A stretch of DNA of 64,000 bases from Geobacter sp. FeAm09. GTDB taxonomy: Bacteria > Desulfobacterota > Desulfuromonadia > Geobacterales > Pseudopelobacteraceae. The stretch spans positions 878,501-942,500 of the forward strand of contig NZ_CP042466.1 in NCBI RefSeq assembly GCF_008330225.1, in the 5' to 3' direction. The notes beneath the pieces were generated by a model that saw only the letters and a program-made list of their open reading frames with translations, was not told where the DNA came from and did not search any database. Both the position numbers and the translations under genes were made by a program. Shown here piece after piece: positions 8,918-18,001 of this stretch (positions within the stretch are counted from its first letter, which is position 1; every line of letters starts with the position of its first letter).

Positions 8918-9271
8918 TTACTTTTTGATTCCAGTCAGAAGACCTTTTATTGTTGCAAGGAATATTTTTTGTTCTTTCTCGCTGAGACTCCTGATTTTCA
9001 TTAATGCCATCATAAGGTCATCTCGTTCTACCTTTGCTTGATTAATATCAATTAGCTGAGGTAGCGGCACATCCAGACTGATTGCCATGCGGCGAAAAAT
9101 GCCGATTGAGGCATTAGCCTTGGCATTCTCGATGTTTGAAATGTATGTGGGATGGACTCCGGCTAATTCGGCAAGTCGTTCTTGTGAGATTCCGTGAGCT
9201 TTTCGGAAGTCGCGTACTCGATACCCCAACAATTTTAAAAACTCTTTTTCTTCATTTCCCATGTCTTCCAT
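8918..9271 (-). CDS. XRE-family transcriptional regulator
   Basis: This 117-residue protein has a Cro/C1-type HTH at about residues 12-66 (VRDFRKAHGISQERLAELAG, then THPTYISNIE-like spacing as VHPTYISNIENAKA). The short C-terminal helical tail (SEKEQKIFLATIKGLL) probably dimerises. Such regulators in islands often control excision or a neighbouring toxin or restriction operon. Starts at 9271 (ATG) and 9262 (ATG with GGAAG close upstream) are both possible. Two near-identical 12-bp direct repeats lie just upstream and could be its autoregulatory operators. Confidence 0.88.
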   Translation of the reverse strand: MEDMGNEEKEFLKLLGYRVRDFRKAHGISQERLAELAGVHPTYISNIENAKANASIGIFRRMAISLDVPLPQLIDINQAKVERDDLMMALMKIRSLSEKEQKIFLATIKGLLTGIKK

Positions 9272-9274
9272 GGG

Positions 9275-9352
9275 TTAGAGAATAGTCTAAGCCAGCTTCA
9301 ATATTAACAGATAAAAGTAGAAAATTATTTTGTAAAAAAGTTAGACAATAGT
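9275..9352. promoter_or_regulatory. Possible operator direct repeats upstream of the XRE gene
   Basis: TTAGAGAATAGT (9275-9286) and TTAGACAATAGT (9341-9352) match at 11 of 12 positions in an AT-rich region upstream of the leftward XRE gene. An operator role is inference. Confidence 0.35.
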
Positions 9353-9535
9353 ACATATTATATTTGCTCATTAACAACATACATGATACAAAGATGACTG
9401 AGATCAGGAAGGAATCACCGCCAGGGCGGCAAGATAAACGAAATGAAAACATGCTGCAGTTCATCAAACAGACTGAGAACAACCGGCCTGGACGGCATCC
9501 ACAATAAGACTCTGATCCGGGATGAGGGAAGTGAT

Positions 9536-9847
9536 ATGGGACCTTCAAAGTTGGCAAAATTTTTCGGATACTTCATCATTTGGCTTTTTGCACTGGTGCT
9601 TATCGGTGGGCTTTTTGGTGCTGGTGGTTTTGCACTAGTTATCCTGGGAACTATAATAATCGGCCCCATTGCTCTGATCAGGGCGTTTAATGCTAAGCCA
9701 TACCCCAAGTATGAATTTGATGACAGTTCCATTAAGGTCGTTAATGAAGAGATTGAACCGGAACCGATGATGGCTACTAACGAAAGATCTATTTGGGCAG
9801 GAGATTTCAATACAAGCGTTACCCAAAGGATGTTCTTCGAAGATTAA
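9536..9847 (+). CDS. Small membrane protein (paralogue of the protein at 11064)
   Basis: This 103-residue protein has an unknown function. Residues about 7-45 form a membrane hairpin: FFGYFIIWLFALVLIGGLFG, then AGGFALVILGTIIIGPIALI. An acidic soluble tail follows. GAGGGAAG upstream supports ATG 9536; the frame is open further upstream but without a better start. The hairpin resembles that of the protein encoded at 11064-11675 (shared pattern GGLFGxxGxxxVI). The two genes flank a pair of related lipoprotein-type genes, so the block appears to be a duplicated cassette. Confidence 0.65.
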   Translation: MGPSKLAKFFGYFIIWLFALVLIGGLFGAGGFALVILGTIIIGPIALIRAFNAKPYPKYEFDDSSIKVVNEEIEPEPMMATNERSIWAGDFNTSVTQRMFFED

Positions 9848-9890
9848 TAAGCACATTGAACGGTACAACTCGGAGCAATTGGAGAATTCA

Positions 9891-10532
9891 TTGAAAAAGA
9901 GCATATTTGCATGCATCGCCCTAGCAATTGTGGCAATTGCAGGCTGCGCAACCGGCTCAAGAGATACCATCCCTGCGTTGGTTATCAATAACGAATCGTT
10001 CGCTACCATCCCGGTGTCCACTCCGATTCTGTTCATTGACAACAAAAAAGTGAACCTGCCTCCGAAATACAAGGAAAACTGGCCACCAGACATCCCAGGG
10101 GTAAAAATTGCCTCTGAGATACCTTACAGCTACAGCGGGTTCGAGAGCCACCGTCCCGAATATGATTTCGTCACCTACCCAGCCCTTCAAGTCGCTCAGG
10201 TGAAGGACTCTGGCGCTGTATTTGCGGTCAGGGAATCATTCTTCACTGTGCAGTCTACGTCTGGTATAGGTGCTGTCGGCGACACCGTCCTCGTTGGCGG
10301 GGTAATAACGGTAGCTCAGTTTGTCCCTGGCGTTGGCAGCGTAGTAACCAGCATGCTCCAAGGCATGGGAACAACAAACTCCGCTTCGGTCACAAACAGC
10401 TCGTTCGACATTAAGCATGCGCTTTACGACGTTCTGTACCCAGATGGTAAGAAAGCTGTTTATCATTGCGGGAACGTTGAAGTGTTTGACTGTCGTGCGC
10501 GATTGATTGCAGCATTGAAGAACCGTCACTGA
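9891..10532 (+). CDS. Hypothetical lipoprotein with conserved Cys-containing C-terminus
   Basis: This is a 213-residue exported lipoprotein of unknown function. TTG 9891 is chosen because GGAG lies 6 bases upstream and it gives a compact signal peptide (KKSIFACIALAIVAIAGC) ending in a lipobox Cys. A hydrophobic, Gly/Val-rich segment (GAVGDTVLVGGVITVAQFVP) occupies about 130-160. The C-terminus has DGKKAVYHCGNVEVFDC, two cysteines ten apart that could form a disulfide, and ends LIAALKNRH. The adjacent gene at 10547 repeats the second half of this protein, including the same ending. Confidence 0.7.
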   Translation: MKKSIFACIALAIVAIAGCATGSRDTIPALVINNESFATIPVSTPILFIDNKKVNLPPKYKENWPPDIPGVKIASEIPYSYSGFESHRPEYDFVTYPALQVAQVKDSGAVFAVRESFFTVQSTSGIGAVGDTVLVGGVITVAQFVPGVGSVVTSMLQGMGTTNSASVTNSSFDIKHALYDVLYPDGKKAVYHCGNVEVFDCRARLIAALKNRH

Positions 10533-10546
10533 TAAGGGCACAGTAC

Positions 10547-10932
10547 ATGCTCGTTACCTACCCCCAACTTCATGTTGACCAACTGATCAAATCGGGCGCG
10601 GCAGCAGGTATCTATGAATACTTCTACACCAAGGATGCGCCCAGCAGCGGCACCAGCAATCTTGCCGTAGCCACCGTGCTGGAAGGCGGGGGCATGGCAG
10701 CAGCCAAAGTAGGCGCACTCGCCAGTAGCGCTGCCACCGGCATGCTGGTAGGCATTAGCTCCGGATTCACCAGCGGTAGCACCGGTGCTTCGATAAAGTC
10801 AGCCGTAGCGGACATCCGATCTATTGGGTGACACACGCCGACGGCACGAGAGTCATCTACCATTGCGACCTAGAGATCAAATCTCTTGACTGTCGCAACC
10901 TGCTGCTGGTCGCCCTCAAAAACAGGCATTGA
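10547..10932 (+). pseudogene. Truncated, frameshifted paralogue of the preceding lipoprotein
   Basis: The reading frame from ATG 10547 starts LVTYPQLHVDQLIKSGAAAG, matching FVTYPALQVAQVKDSGAVFA of the preceding protein. It therefore lacks the signal peptide and the first 80-90 residues. Near 10812 the homology shifts by one base. The new frame reads HPIYWVTHADGTRVIYHC and ends LLLVALKNRH, matching HALYDVLYPDGKKAVYHC and LIAALKNRH. The shift is not in a homopolymer, unlike the broken genes outside the island, so real decay after duplication is likely. As it stands the open frame stops at 10831 after 94 residues. Confidence 0.75.
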
Positions 10933-11063
10933 AAACAAACACCATCGAGAGTTCCTTCTGTCGCAAGCCAGCAAATAGATGCGCCATTGGGTTCGCAACA
11001 CTATGAACATATCGAAAATAAAGAAGTTTTGAAACCATTTACTGAGCAAGACTAGGAGGATAC

Positions 11064-11675
11064 GTGGCTCAAGAATACGGATTTGATGCCTCTGGTGCTC
11101 AACCAAAAGGCGCTGCTAAGGTGCTAGGTGCCATCTTCTTGTGGATTGTATTAGCTGTCTTTGCTGGTGGGCTGTTTGGGCCGAGCGGTTTAGTTTTTGT
11201 AATCATTGCAATTGCAATTTCGATCTTCATCGGAAATAAAAAATGCGCTCTTTGCGGCTGTGGGGTTAATAAAGATACTTCACGCGATATCCCTGACTTT
11301 GAAGGTCTCACTTGGTCTCTGAGGCCGTATCCCACTTCTGTCGGAAGAATTTGTGAGAAGTGCGATCCTGAGGTCAAGAAGCATGAACAGGCATATGACG
11401 AGGCCATGAAGCGTGCTGCGGAATATGAAACATGGCCAGAGACATACAAGGGGAGAATCCCCGTCTCCAATGGTTCGGAGAAGGAACCGCTAAAGTCAGA
11501 CTGGATCAAAGGGAAGGAAAACGCAAAAAATCAGTTAATCATAACAGCAGCTTATATGCATTCCGACTGCAACGCGATTATAAAGTTAAGGTTTACTCAA
11601 CAACAGGAATCAAGTGGCAATTACAACTATACGGCATGGCAAGCTATTGGTATTCCATGCAAATTAGCATTATAA
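11064..11675 (+). CDS. Membrane protein with cytoplasmic zinc-ribbon-like cysteines
   Basis: This is a 203-residue protein of unknown function. AGGAGGA upstream fixes GTG 11064. Residues about 17-58 form a membrane hairpin (VLGAIFLWIVLAVFAGGLFG, then GLVFVIIAIAISIFIG) resembling the hairpin of the protein at 9536. After it come paired cysteines: CALCGC, and ICEKC about 45 residues later, which could form a zinc ribbon. The C-terminal part is soluble. Its placement beside a lipoprotein gene in both halves of the duplicated block suggests the two kinds of protein work together at the envelope. Confidence 0.62.
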   Translation: MAQEYGFDASGAQPKGAAKVLGAIFLWIVLAVFAGGLFGPSGLVFVIIAIAISIFIGNKKCALCGCGVNKDTSRDIPDFEGLTWSLRPYPTSVGRICEKCDPEVKKHEQAYDEAMKRAAEYETWPETYKGRIPVSNGSEKEPLKSDWIKGKENAKNQLIITAAYMHSDCNAIIKLRFTQQQESSGNYNYTAWQAIGIPCKLAL

Positions 11676-12151
11676 ACCAGCACCATGAGGCGTATGCCAA
11701 ACTAAGCAGAGGACACATGAAGAAAATCGTGTTGGCTCCTCTTGCAACCGTCCGCCTGTGTATTCCTTAGATGTTTCTTTGGTTGTACATCCCCTGCCTG
11801 TAATCTCATCAGATCAAATCCTCCTCCCTGATTCCCAAACTTTCCCGCGCCACTTCAACTATCTGAGCAGTTCCGAAAAGCGCATTGCGTTGAGACCGCG
11901 CGTTTGTCCTCTATAGGGATTATCAGCAATCTTTATCCCAGCAGGTTGGTACTATGAATCTTCATGTCATGAAAATTAATCATAAAAATTGATTCAGGTG
12001 GATATTTGGCCAAAAATCTGGTATGTGTGGCTAATTGCAACATGCTAATAATGCTGATAAAATTTGCCGAGACCGGAGCCGTTGAATTGAGTTTGACGTG
12101 AAGAATACCGGAGCGGTTATCCTTGTCTCTGACAAAACAATGAGTTAACAA
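11676..12151. other. Intergenic region upstream of the restriction-like operon
   Basis: I see no gene or RNA in this 476-base stretch. The promoter of the operon starting at 12152 should lie in its AT-rich right part. Confidence 0.5.
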
Positions 12152-13696
12152 ATGTCGATAATCATAGAAAAGTTGGCTAGGATTCGTGCAGGAGGGGCAA
12201 TTCGCTACATGGATCTTTTCGCAGGGTGTGGAGGTATCTCCCTCGGTTTCCTAACAGCGGGCTTTTCACCTGTATCCTTTGTAGAAATTGATGAGTGGGC
12301 CGCAGCTTCACATCGGACGAATATTGCTGATAGCAATAGCGCATTAGCTGGACAGCATCATGTCGCGCGAGATATTACAACTGAAGATCCTGAAACCATT
12401 TTTGCCGACCTAGAGCTTACTGGGGCCGTTGACCAACAGATAGACGTTCTTGTAGGTGGCCCCCCATGCCAAGCTTTTGCGCGAGTTGGGCGTGCAAAAT
12501 TGCGTGAACAAGCATACCGTCGCGCCGAAGAAACAGCTGATTTTGCTTTTCTCGTTGATGGGCGAGTAAGTCTTTGGCGGCGATACGTGGAGTATGTGCG
12601 AGCTACAAGGCCTATAGCGCTTCTAATGGAAAATGTGCCTGATATCCTTAATCACGGTCACATAAATGTTGCCGAACTTATTGCCAGATCGTTATCCGAT
12701 GAAGGTTATGAAGTTCGTTATACCCTGTTAAACGCATCTTGGTACGGGACCCCCCAGACTCGGGAACGAATGATCCTTGTTGGGTATCACAGAGAAACGG
12801 GCTTAATTCCACAATTTCCCGTTCCGACACATCATGTTGTTCTCCCCAGAGGGTACGAGGGCACAAAAAACACCGCCAGAAAGGTATTAATCCGCCATGG
12901 TTCAGATCACCACGTTTATATATCTGATCCATCCCCGACACTTCCCGCGGCAACAACTGCACGCGAAGCTCTTGCTGATTTGCCCTCGATATATGCTCTG
13001 AATCTCTTTCAGAAGGGGCACTTGAAACGCGGACGAAAAGATCCTGCTGAACCGTGCATTTACACTTCTCAGGAGCCGACGACGAAATGGTCACGCCTCA
13101 TGAGACATTGGGATGGTTTTGGTACAACTGACCACACAACGGGGCATGTAATACGATTTCTACCCCGCGACTATAAGATTTTTGCTGAGTTGGAAAATGG
13201 GTGGGAATATCCGGAGATATGGCAGCACGTTGAAAATAAGATTTCAGCTTGGCTCCAGGACCGAAGCAGACGTGGTCTTTCGACAGATTACCGGAACCCG
13301 GATGTCAAAGACTTTATGGAGAGTTGGCGCATTCCGTATGACAAAGACAAATTCCCGAACAAATGGTGGGTCCTTGAAGCTGAGAAACCAGTACGCACGC
13401 TGTTAGCACATTTAGGTAAAGATTCGTACTCCCATATCCATTTTGACCCGGCACAAGCAAGAACAATATCTATCCGTGAAGCAGCAAGACTCCAAGGGTT
13501 CCCAGACGGCTTTAAATTCTGCGGATCAATGAATCCCGCCTTCAAACAGATTGGAAATGCTGTGCCTCCACTATTCGCCTATGCGTTGGCTGTTGCAATG
13601 AAATCTACGATAGGTGCTCCTGTGGATGATGACATCAGGGTTCGTTTGTTGGAATTGGAACAATCTCTAATACAAATAACGGAGGGAACCACGTGA
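12152..13696 (+). CDS. DNA (cytosine-5-)-methyltransferase
   Basis: This 514-residue enzyme would methylate cytosine C5 in a specific DNA site using S-adenosylmethionine. The motifs appear in canonical order: motif I DLFAGCGGISLGF (about 23-35), motif IV GGPPCQAF with the catalytic Cys, motif VI MENVPDI, motif VIII QTRERMILVG, and motifs IX-X in the C-terminus (AARLQGFPDGF, QIGNAVPP). The region between VIII and IX, the target-recognition part, is long. It heads a tightly packed operon and overlaps the next gene by 4 bases. With Vsr at the operon end it is likely the protective arm of a restriction-like system. Confidence 0.95.
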   Translation: MSIIIEKLARIRAGGAIRYMDLFAGCGGISLGFLTAGFSPVSFVEIDEWAAASHRTNIADSNSALAGQHHVARDITTEDPETIFADLELTGAVDQQIDVLVGGPPCQAFARVGRAKLREQAYRRAEETADFAFLVDGRVSLWRRYVEYVRATRPIALLMENVPDILNHGHINVAELIARSLSDEGYEVRYTLLNASWYGTPQTRERMILVGYHRETGLIPQFPVPTHHVVLPRGYEGTKNTARKVLIRHGSDHHVYISDPSPTLPAATTAREALADLPSIYALNLFQKGHLKRGRKDPAEPCIYTSQEPTTKWSRLMRHWDGFGTTDHTTGHVIRFLPRDYKIFAELENGWEYPEIWQHVENKISAWLQDRSRRGLSTDYRNPDVKDFMESWRIPYDKDKFPNKWWVLEAEKPVRTLLAHLGKDSYSHIHFDPAQARTISIREAARLQGFPDGFKFCGSMNPAFKQIGNAVPPLFAYALAVAMKSTIGAPVDDDIRVRLLELEQSLIQITEGTT

Positions 13697-15672
13697 TTTT
13701 CACCGTCTTGAGAAGGTTACAACATTCTGAGCTGGGTATGTTCCATGCCTACCGGAAATTAGGAAAAGAAGGATCAAAACAACGTGCCGTGAACTTTGAC
13801 GGTGATGTCGTTGATCGCGTTTTTCCATCTGCAAAAGATACGGATAAGATTCTCATTGATTGTACGTACCAGCAGGACGCGTCCACCATTGATACAGTTC
13901 AACAATGGTTGAAAAGGCAGGATAAAAACTGGCGCTTCGAAGGTAACTGCCCGAAGAGCGACTATTACAACTTTGTCGAGCCTGGGTGTTTGTTCGCGAT
14001 GACTGTTGATGCAGGCGTGACTCCTGCCAAGGCCTCATGGGTGGTCATTCCGAATACCGCGCCATCGTATAGGATTATACTTGATCACGCTGAAAGTGGC
14101 GGATTGGCGTCAGCCAGCATGATAGCGTTGTATGGTGACGAGTGTGCCCATGTTCGCAGAGTACTTGGTTCTCATTACCCCGATCTTTTCGAGGAGGCCC
14201 CTGGTATGTTCCTGAAAAAAGATGATAATGAAAATGACATGGCACCGGATCCGGTGGGCACATTTCATATGCTTGCCAACGCAGGACATGACCTCCAGTC
14301 TGCTATTGCTGATCTTGTGGATAATGCCATTTCTGAAGGTGCCACATCTATTGATATTACTTTCCCAAATCCGAACAATGGTGGTCGATGGATGTGCATT
14401 CGTGACAATGGCGATGGGATGTCACCGGAGGAACTTCGGAAAGCAATGATTGTAGGCAAACGACGGGCCTATGACCCCCGTAATCTGGGACGGTATGGCT
14501 TCGGACTGAAGGGAGCTTCTTGGTCTCAGGCGGACACTTTGACAGTTATGAGTAAGAAGAATGGAGTGGTGAGCAATCTCACATGGGATAAGGAACACTT
14601 GGAACGCACGGGGCGATGGGCGGTACTTGACGATCCTATCCCGGAACAATATATGTATGCCGCCACACTGAGTGGTGTTGCAGGTACATCTGTATTACTA
14701 ACTAACATGCGTCCCCCTGCCAAAACTCCAGCTGTCAGAGGTGTTGATCCATATAATGTTGAAGTCGCTGAAGTCCACAAGCACCTGGGACTGGTTTTCC
14801 ACCGATTCCTGACGGGGGATGCACGTGGACATAATCCAGTCGCCATCATGATTAATGGTGTGCATGTGACGCCAAACAACCCCCTGCTGCATCCACTGAC
14901 AAAGCAACATGCCCAAAAACAGATAGAGTGTCAAACAGGTGATAAGACCCCACCTGCAAAAATCACCTTGCAAGCGCACGTTCTCCCGACCGAGGAGCAA
15001 ATAAAGCAGCATCATGCCCAGGAGGGCGAGGTTGCAGTGAGGTCAGAGCTGGAAAGGCTATCTCTCGGGGGAAGAATGAACGAGAACCAAGGCCTATACT
15101 TTTATCGATTAGATCGGCTCATCAAGTGGGGAGGCTGGTGTGGCGTATTTGCTGAAGACGAGCACACAAAACTACTGAGGGTGGCGGTTGATTTTGAACG
15201 GGATGCAGATGATGCAATGAAGGTCAATATATCGAAACGTGAAGTTCAGTTATCGGTAAGACTACGAGAGGCGATAAAGGAGGCAGTAAAAGAGGGACGC
15301 GCCGATGCCAGAAGCCGTTATGACAAAAAGCCTGCCAAACCACAGAAGCCAACTCCCAATGACAAGAATAATGCTCCTACACCGTCGCCGAATGGAGGAA
15401 CAGGTGGCCCACAACCGCCGACACCTGCAAATGTGACAACAGGTGGATCCAGGCGTCCGACTCCTGCCCCTGCAGATCAAGTTATTTTCCGTATAGTTGC
15501 AATGGAAGGAAAATGGCAAAAAAGCCAGGGGTTCCTGAAAGAAACGATGATCCAGGTAAACGAGAACTTCTTACCACTGGTGTCTTTGGTTCAAACCATA
15601 GAGAACAACTCGGAAGCGAAAAAAGCACTCGCCGAGTTCCTTGACACGCTGGATGTTCAAGCTAATGCCTGA
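13693..15672 (+). CDS. MORC-like GHKL ATPase of a restriction-linked system
   Basis: This 659-residue protein has a GHKL ATPase domain at about 185-330. The N box is SAIADLVDNAI, the G1 box is RDNGDGMSPEEL, and the G2 region is RYGFGLKGASWSQAD. The preceding 180 residues are unassigned. After the ATPase and transducer-like part comes a Pro/Thr/Asn-rich linker (about 545-600) and a short helical C-terminal domain. Prokaryotic MORC-type ATPases encoded next to methyltransferases and nucleases were described by Iyer, Abhiman and Aravind (2008) in restriction contexts. GGAGGG precedes GTG 13693. It probably uses ATP-driven dimerisation to clamp or loop DNA. Confidence 0.88.
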   Translation: MIFTVLRRLQHSELGMFHAYRKLGKEGSKQRAVNFDGDVVDRVFPSAKDTDKILIDCTYQQDASTIDTVQQWLKRQDKNWRFEGNCPKSDYYNFVEPGCLFAMTVDAGVTPAKASWVVIPNTAPSYRIILDHAESGGLASASMIALYGDECAHVRRVLGSHYPDLFEEAPGMFLKKDDNENDMAPDPVGTFHMLANAGHDLQSAIADLVDNAISEGATSIDITFPNPNNGGRWMCIRDNGDGMSPEELRKAMIVGKRRAYDPRNLGRYGFGLKGASWSQADTLTVMSKKNGVVSNLTWDKEHLERTGRWAVLDDPIPEQYMYAATLSGVAGTSVLLTNMRPPAKTPAVRGVDPYNVEVAEVHKHLGLVFHRFLTGDARGHNPVAIMINGVHVTPNNPLLHPLTKQHAQKQIECQTGDKTPPAKITLQAHVLPTEEQIKQHHAQEGEVAVRSELERLSLGGRMNENQGLYFYRLDRLIKWGGWCGVFAEDEHTKLLRVAVDFERDADDAMKVNISKREVQLSVRLREAIKEAVKEGRADARSRYDKKPAKPQKPTPNDKNNAPTPSPNGGTGGPQPPTPANVTTGGSRRPTPAPADQVIFRIVAMEGKWQKSQGFLKETMIQVNENFLPLVSLVQTIENNSEAKKALAEFLDTLDVQANA

Positions 15673-18001
15673 TGTCTTTAACATAATCAGAATCCGCCCC
15701 CCAGTCCCTTCATGGACCGATGGGGCAGAATGGCGGAACTGGTCGCGTCATGAGGAGTACTTGCGATCACTTCCAGCATGGAAACCACATCAAGTGGACA
15801 GTGTCGCGGCTGAGTCCATGAGGATTCTGAGCAAGACGGTCCCTGTGTCACGCTCGGAGTTCCAGTGCCGTGGCTTGGTCGTGGGCTACGTCCAAAGTGG
15901 AAAGACCGCAAATTTCACTGCATTGGCAGCACGAGCTTCAGATGTTGGATACAGGCTGATTATCGTCCTTTCAGGCATCCACGACTCCTTACGTGAACAA
16001 ACTCAGAAACGGCTGAACAAAGAACTGGTGCAGATCGGGGAGAACTGGACCACCCTGACAGATCACGACAATGACTTCTTGATACCACCTAATCCTGATG
16101 GATTCGGCACTGGTGGGACTGTCTTAGTTGTTGCCAAGAAGATCGTACCAGTTCTGAACAGAATCAGCAGTTGGCTCTCTATTGTCGGTGAGAGGATGAA
16201 AGATATTCCTCTCCTCCTTGTAGATGATGAAGCCGATCAGGGCTCCATCAACACGAAGGGCAATCGTCGCGACGTAACCGTCAGTAGTGTCCGGCTTACT
16301 GATGAGAAACTTGATCCAGACACAGCCCCAACCCGGACTAACGCGCTTATACGTTCCATTCTGAACAAATGCCCCCGTGCGACATACGTGGCCTACACAG
16401 CAACCCCATTTGCCAACCTTTTCATCAATCCAGAAGCGTTTGATCGTGAGGTAGGACATGACCTGTTCCCTCGCGACTTTGTTGTTCAACTTCCTCGACC
16501 AGAAGGATACACGGGGACTGAAGAATTATTTGGACCTGCTGCTGCTGAAATGGATGTCTTACGTTCTGTTGCTGACGAGGACGTGCTTAATTTGCGTCCA
16601 AAGCGGAGGAGGAAAGGTACTCCGATTGTAGTCCGGAACCAGGAGCAGTTACCCCAGAGCCTTTGCGATGCCCTTCTGGCATTCTGCATCGCCGGCGCGA
16701 TAAGAACTTTCAGGGGGATCACAGACAAGCCGCACACGATGCTTGTCCACGTGTCACATGAACAGAAAGACCAAATGCGTATTGGAGAGGCCATAAGGGC
16801 TCAATTACGCGCTTGGCGCATGAGCGAGGAAGTCCAGTCGGGATCAATGCTGAATCCCATTCGGTCAGTACTGAAGGATTTTGGCAGGTTTGCGCTTCCC
16901 GATGGCATAACTGAGGAAAATATAATCAAGAAAGCGATTCATATCCTCAAAATCATCGAAGATGTTGCGATTCTGAATTCAACTACAGGTGAGAATCTGC
17001 GTTATGAAGACCGCCCATCCTGTCATCTCATAGCTGTCGGTGGAAATCGTTTGTCACGCGGATTGACACTGGAAGGATTGACAATAGCCTATTTCATACG
17101 CACCACAACTACCGTTGATGCCCTGCTACAGATGTGCCGCTGGTATGGATTCCGGTCCGGGTATGGTGACCTCATTCGCATCTGGACGACTCAAGGCATC
17201 GCGGACTGGTTTGTTGAACTTGCGGTAGTCGAACAAAGTCTTCGGGACAGCATTCTACGACTGGAAAAAGCTGGAAAACGACCAGACCAGATGCAGGTAG
17301 CTGTAAGAGCTCATAGCCACTTATTGCTCACCAGTAACGTAAAAAGTCGCATGGCTGATCATTCGGGGCGGACATGGTCTGCACAATGCCCGCAGACAAT
17401 TTTATTACCCCTGTCAAATCTTTCCATCCTACGCAGAAATATTGATGCAACGTCAAGACTTCTGTCAGAACACCCTCCAACAGTAAATCGTCATGGTGGT
17501 GCCATCGCCTTTGATATCGACGCTACAGCGATAACTACTTATCTTCGGACATTTCAGGGGCATCCTGATGCAATAGCATTCAACAGCGAGGACCTTGCCG
17601 AATGGATTGAAGAGCGCGTTGCAGTTGGCGAGCTTGAAAAATGGACTATTTTCGTGGCCTCACCCGACCGGCAAAATCAAACGGTCATTGGAGACAGGTC
17701 ATACGGTTTAGTAAAACGTAAACCAACTGGCAATTCAGGTATTGGAATTCTCGTTGATCCTCGTCACGAGGGAGTTGACCTGCCAGGTGGGCCAGAACTG
17801 TACCGGAAGGGTAACTCATATAACGCCAATGCAATGCGGGCTAACCGCTCCTCATCAAACGGATTACTTTTGATATATCCTCTGGATCCGATCCCTTTGG
17901 GTGTCACGGCCGAAACTGTAATAGCTCTTGCAGCATCATTGCCTAAGACCGGAGATGACGGTGAAACATACTTCGTCAATAGCGGGGTGCCACGTGGCTG
18001 A
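15665..18001 (+). CDS. Z1-domain superfamily II-like ATPase
   Basis: This 778-residue protein carries a Z1 domain, found in prokaryotic restriction and MORC-linked systems. The Walker A region is VGYVQSGKTANFTALAA, motif Ia-like is LIIVLSGIHDSLREQT, Walker B is LLLVDDEADQGS, and motif III is YVAYTATPFANLF. Later segments resemble helicase motifs V and VI (VGGNRLSRGLTLEGL; LLQMCRWYGFR). It is probably a DNA translocase or remodelling ATPase. ATG 15665 overlaps the upstream stop (ATGCCTGA); TTG 15641 and ATG 15653 are in-frame alternatives. It overlaps the next gene by 8 bases. Confidence 0.92.
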   Translation: MPDVFNIIRIRPPVPSWTDGAEWRNWSRHEEYLRSLPAWKPHQVDSVAAESMRILSKTVPVSRSEFQCRGLVVGYVQSGKTANFTALAARASDVGYRLIIVLSGIHDSLREQTQKRLNKELVQIGENWTTLTDHDNDFLIPPNPDGFGTGGTVLVVAKKIVPVLNRISSWLSIVGERMKDIPLLLVDDEADQGSINTKGNRRDVTVSSVRLTDEKLDPDTAPTRTNALIRSILNKCPRATYVAYTATPFANLFINPEAFDREVGHDLFPRDFVVQLPRPEGYTGTEELFGPAAAEMDVLRSVADEDVLNLRPKRRRKGTPIVVRNQEQLPQSLCDALLAFCIAGAIRTFRGITDKPHTMLVHVSHEQKDQMRIGEAIRAQLRAWRMSEEVQSGSMLNPIRSVLKDFGRFALPDGITEENIIKKAIHILKIIEDVAILNSTTGENLRYEDRPSCHLIAVGGNRLSRGLTLEGLTIAYFIRTTTTVDALLQMCRWYGFRSGYGDLIRIWTTQGIADWFVELAVVEQSLRDSILRLEKAGKRPDQMQVAVRAHSHLLLTSNVKSRMADHSGRTWSAQCPQTILLPLSNLSILRRNIDATSRLLSEHPPTVNRHGGAIAFDIDATAITTYLRTFQGHPDAIAFNSEDLAEWIEERVAVGELEKWTIFVASPDRQNQTVIGDRSYGLVKRKPTGNSGIGILVDPRHEGVDLPGGPELYRKGNSYNANAMRANRSSSNGLLLIYPLDPIPLGVTAETVIALAASLPKTGDDGETYFVNSGVPRG

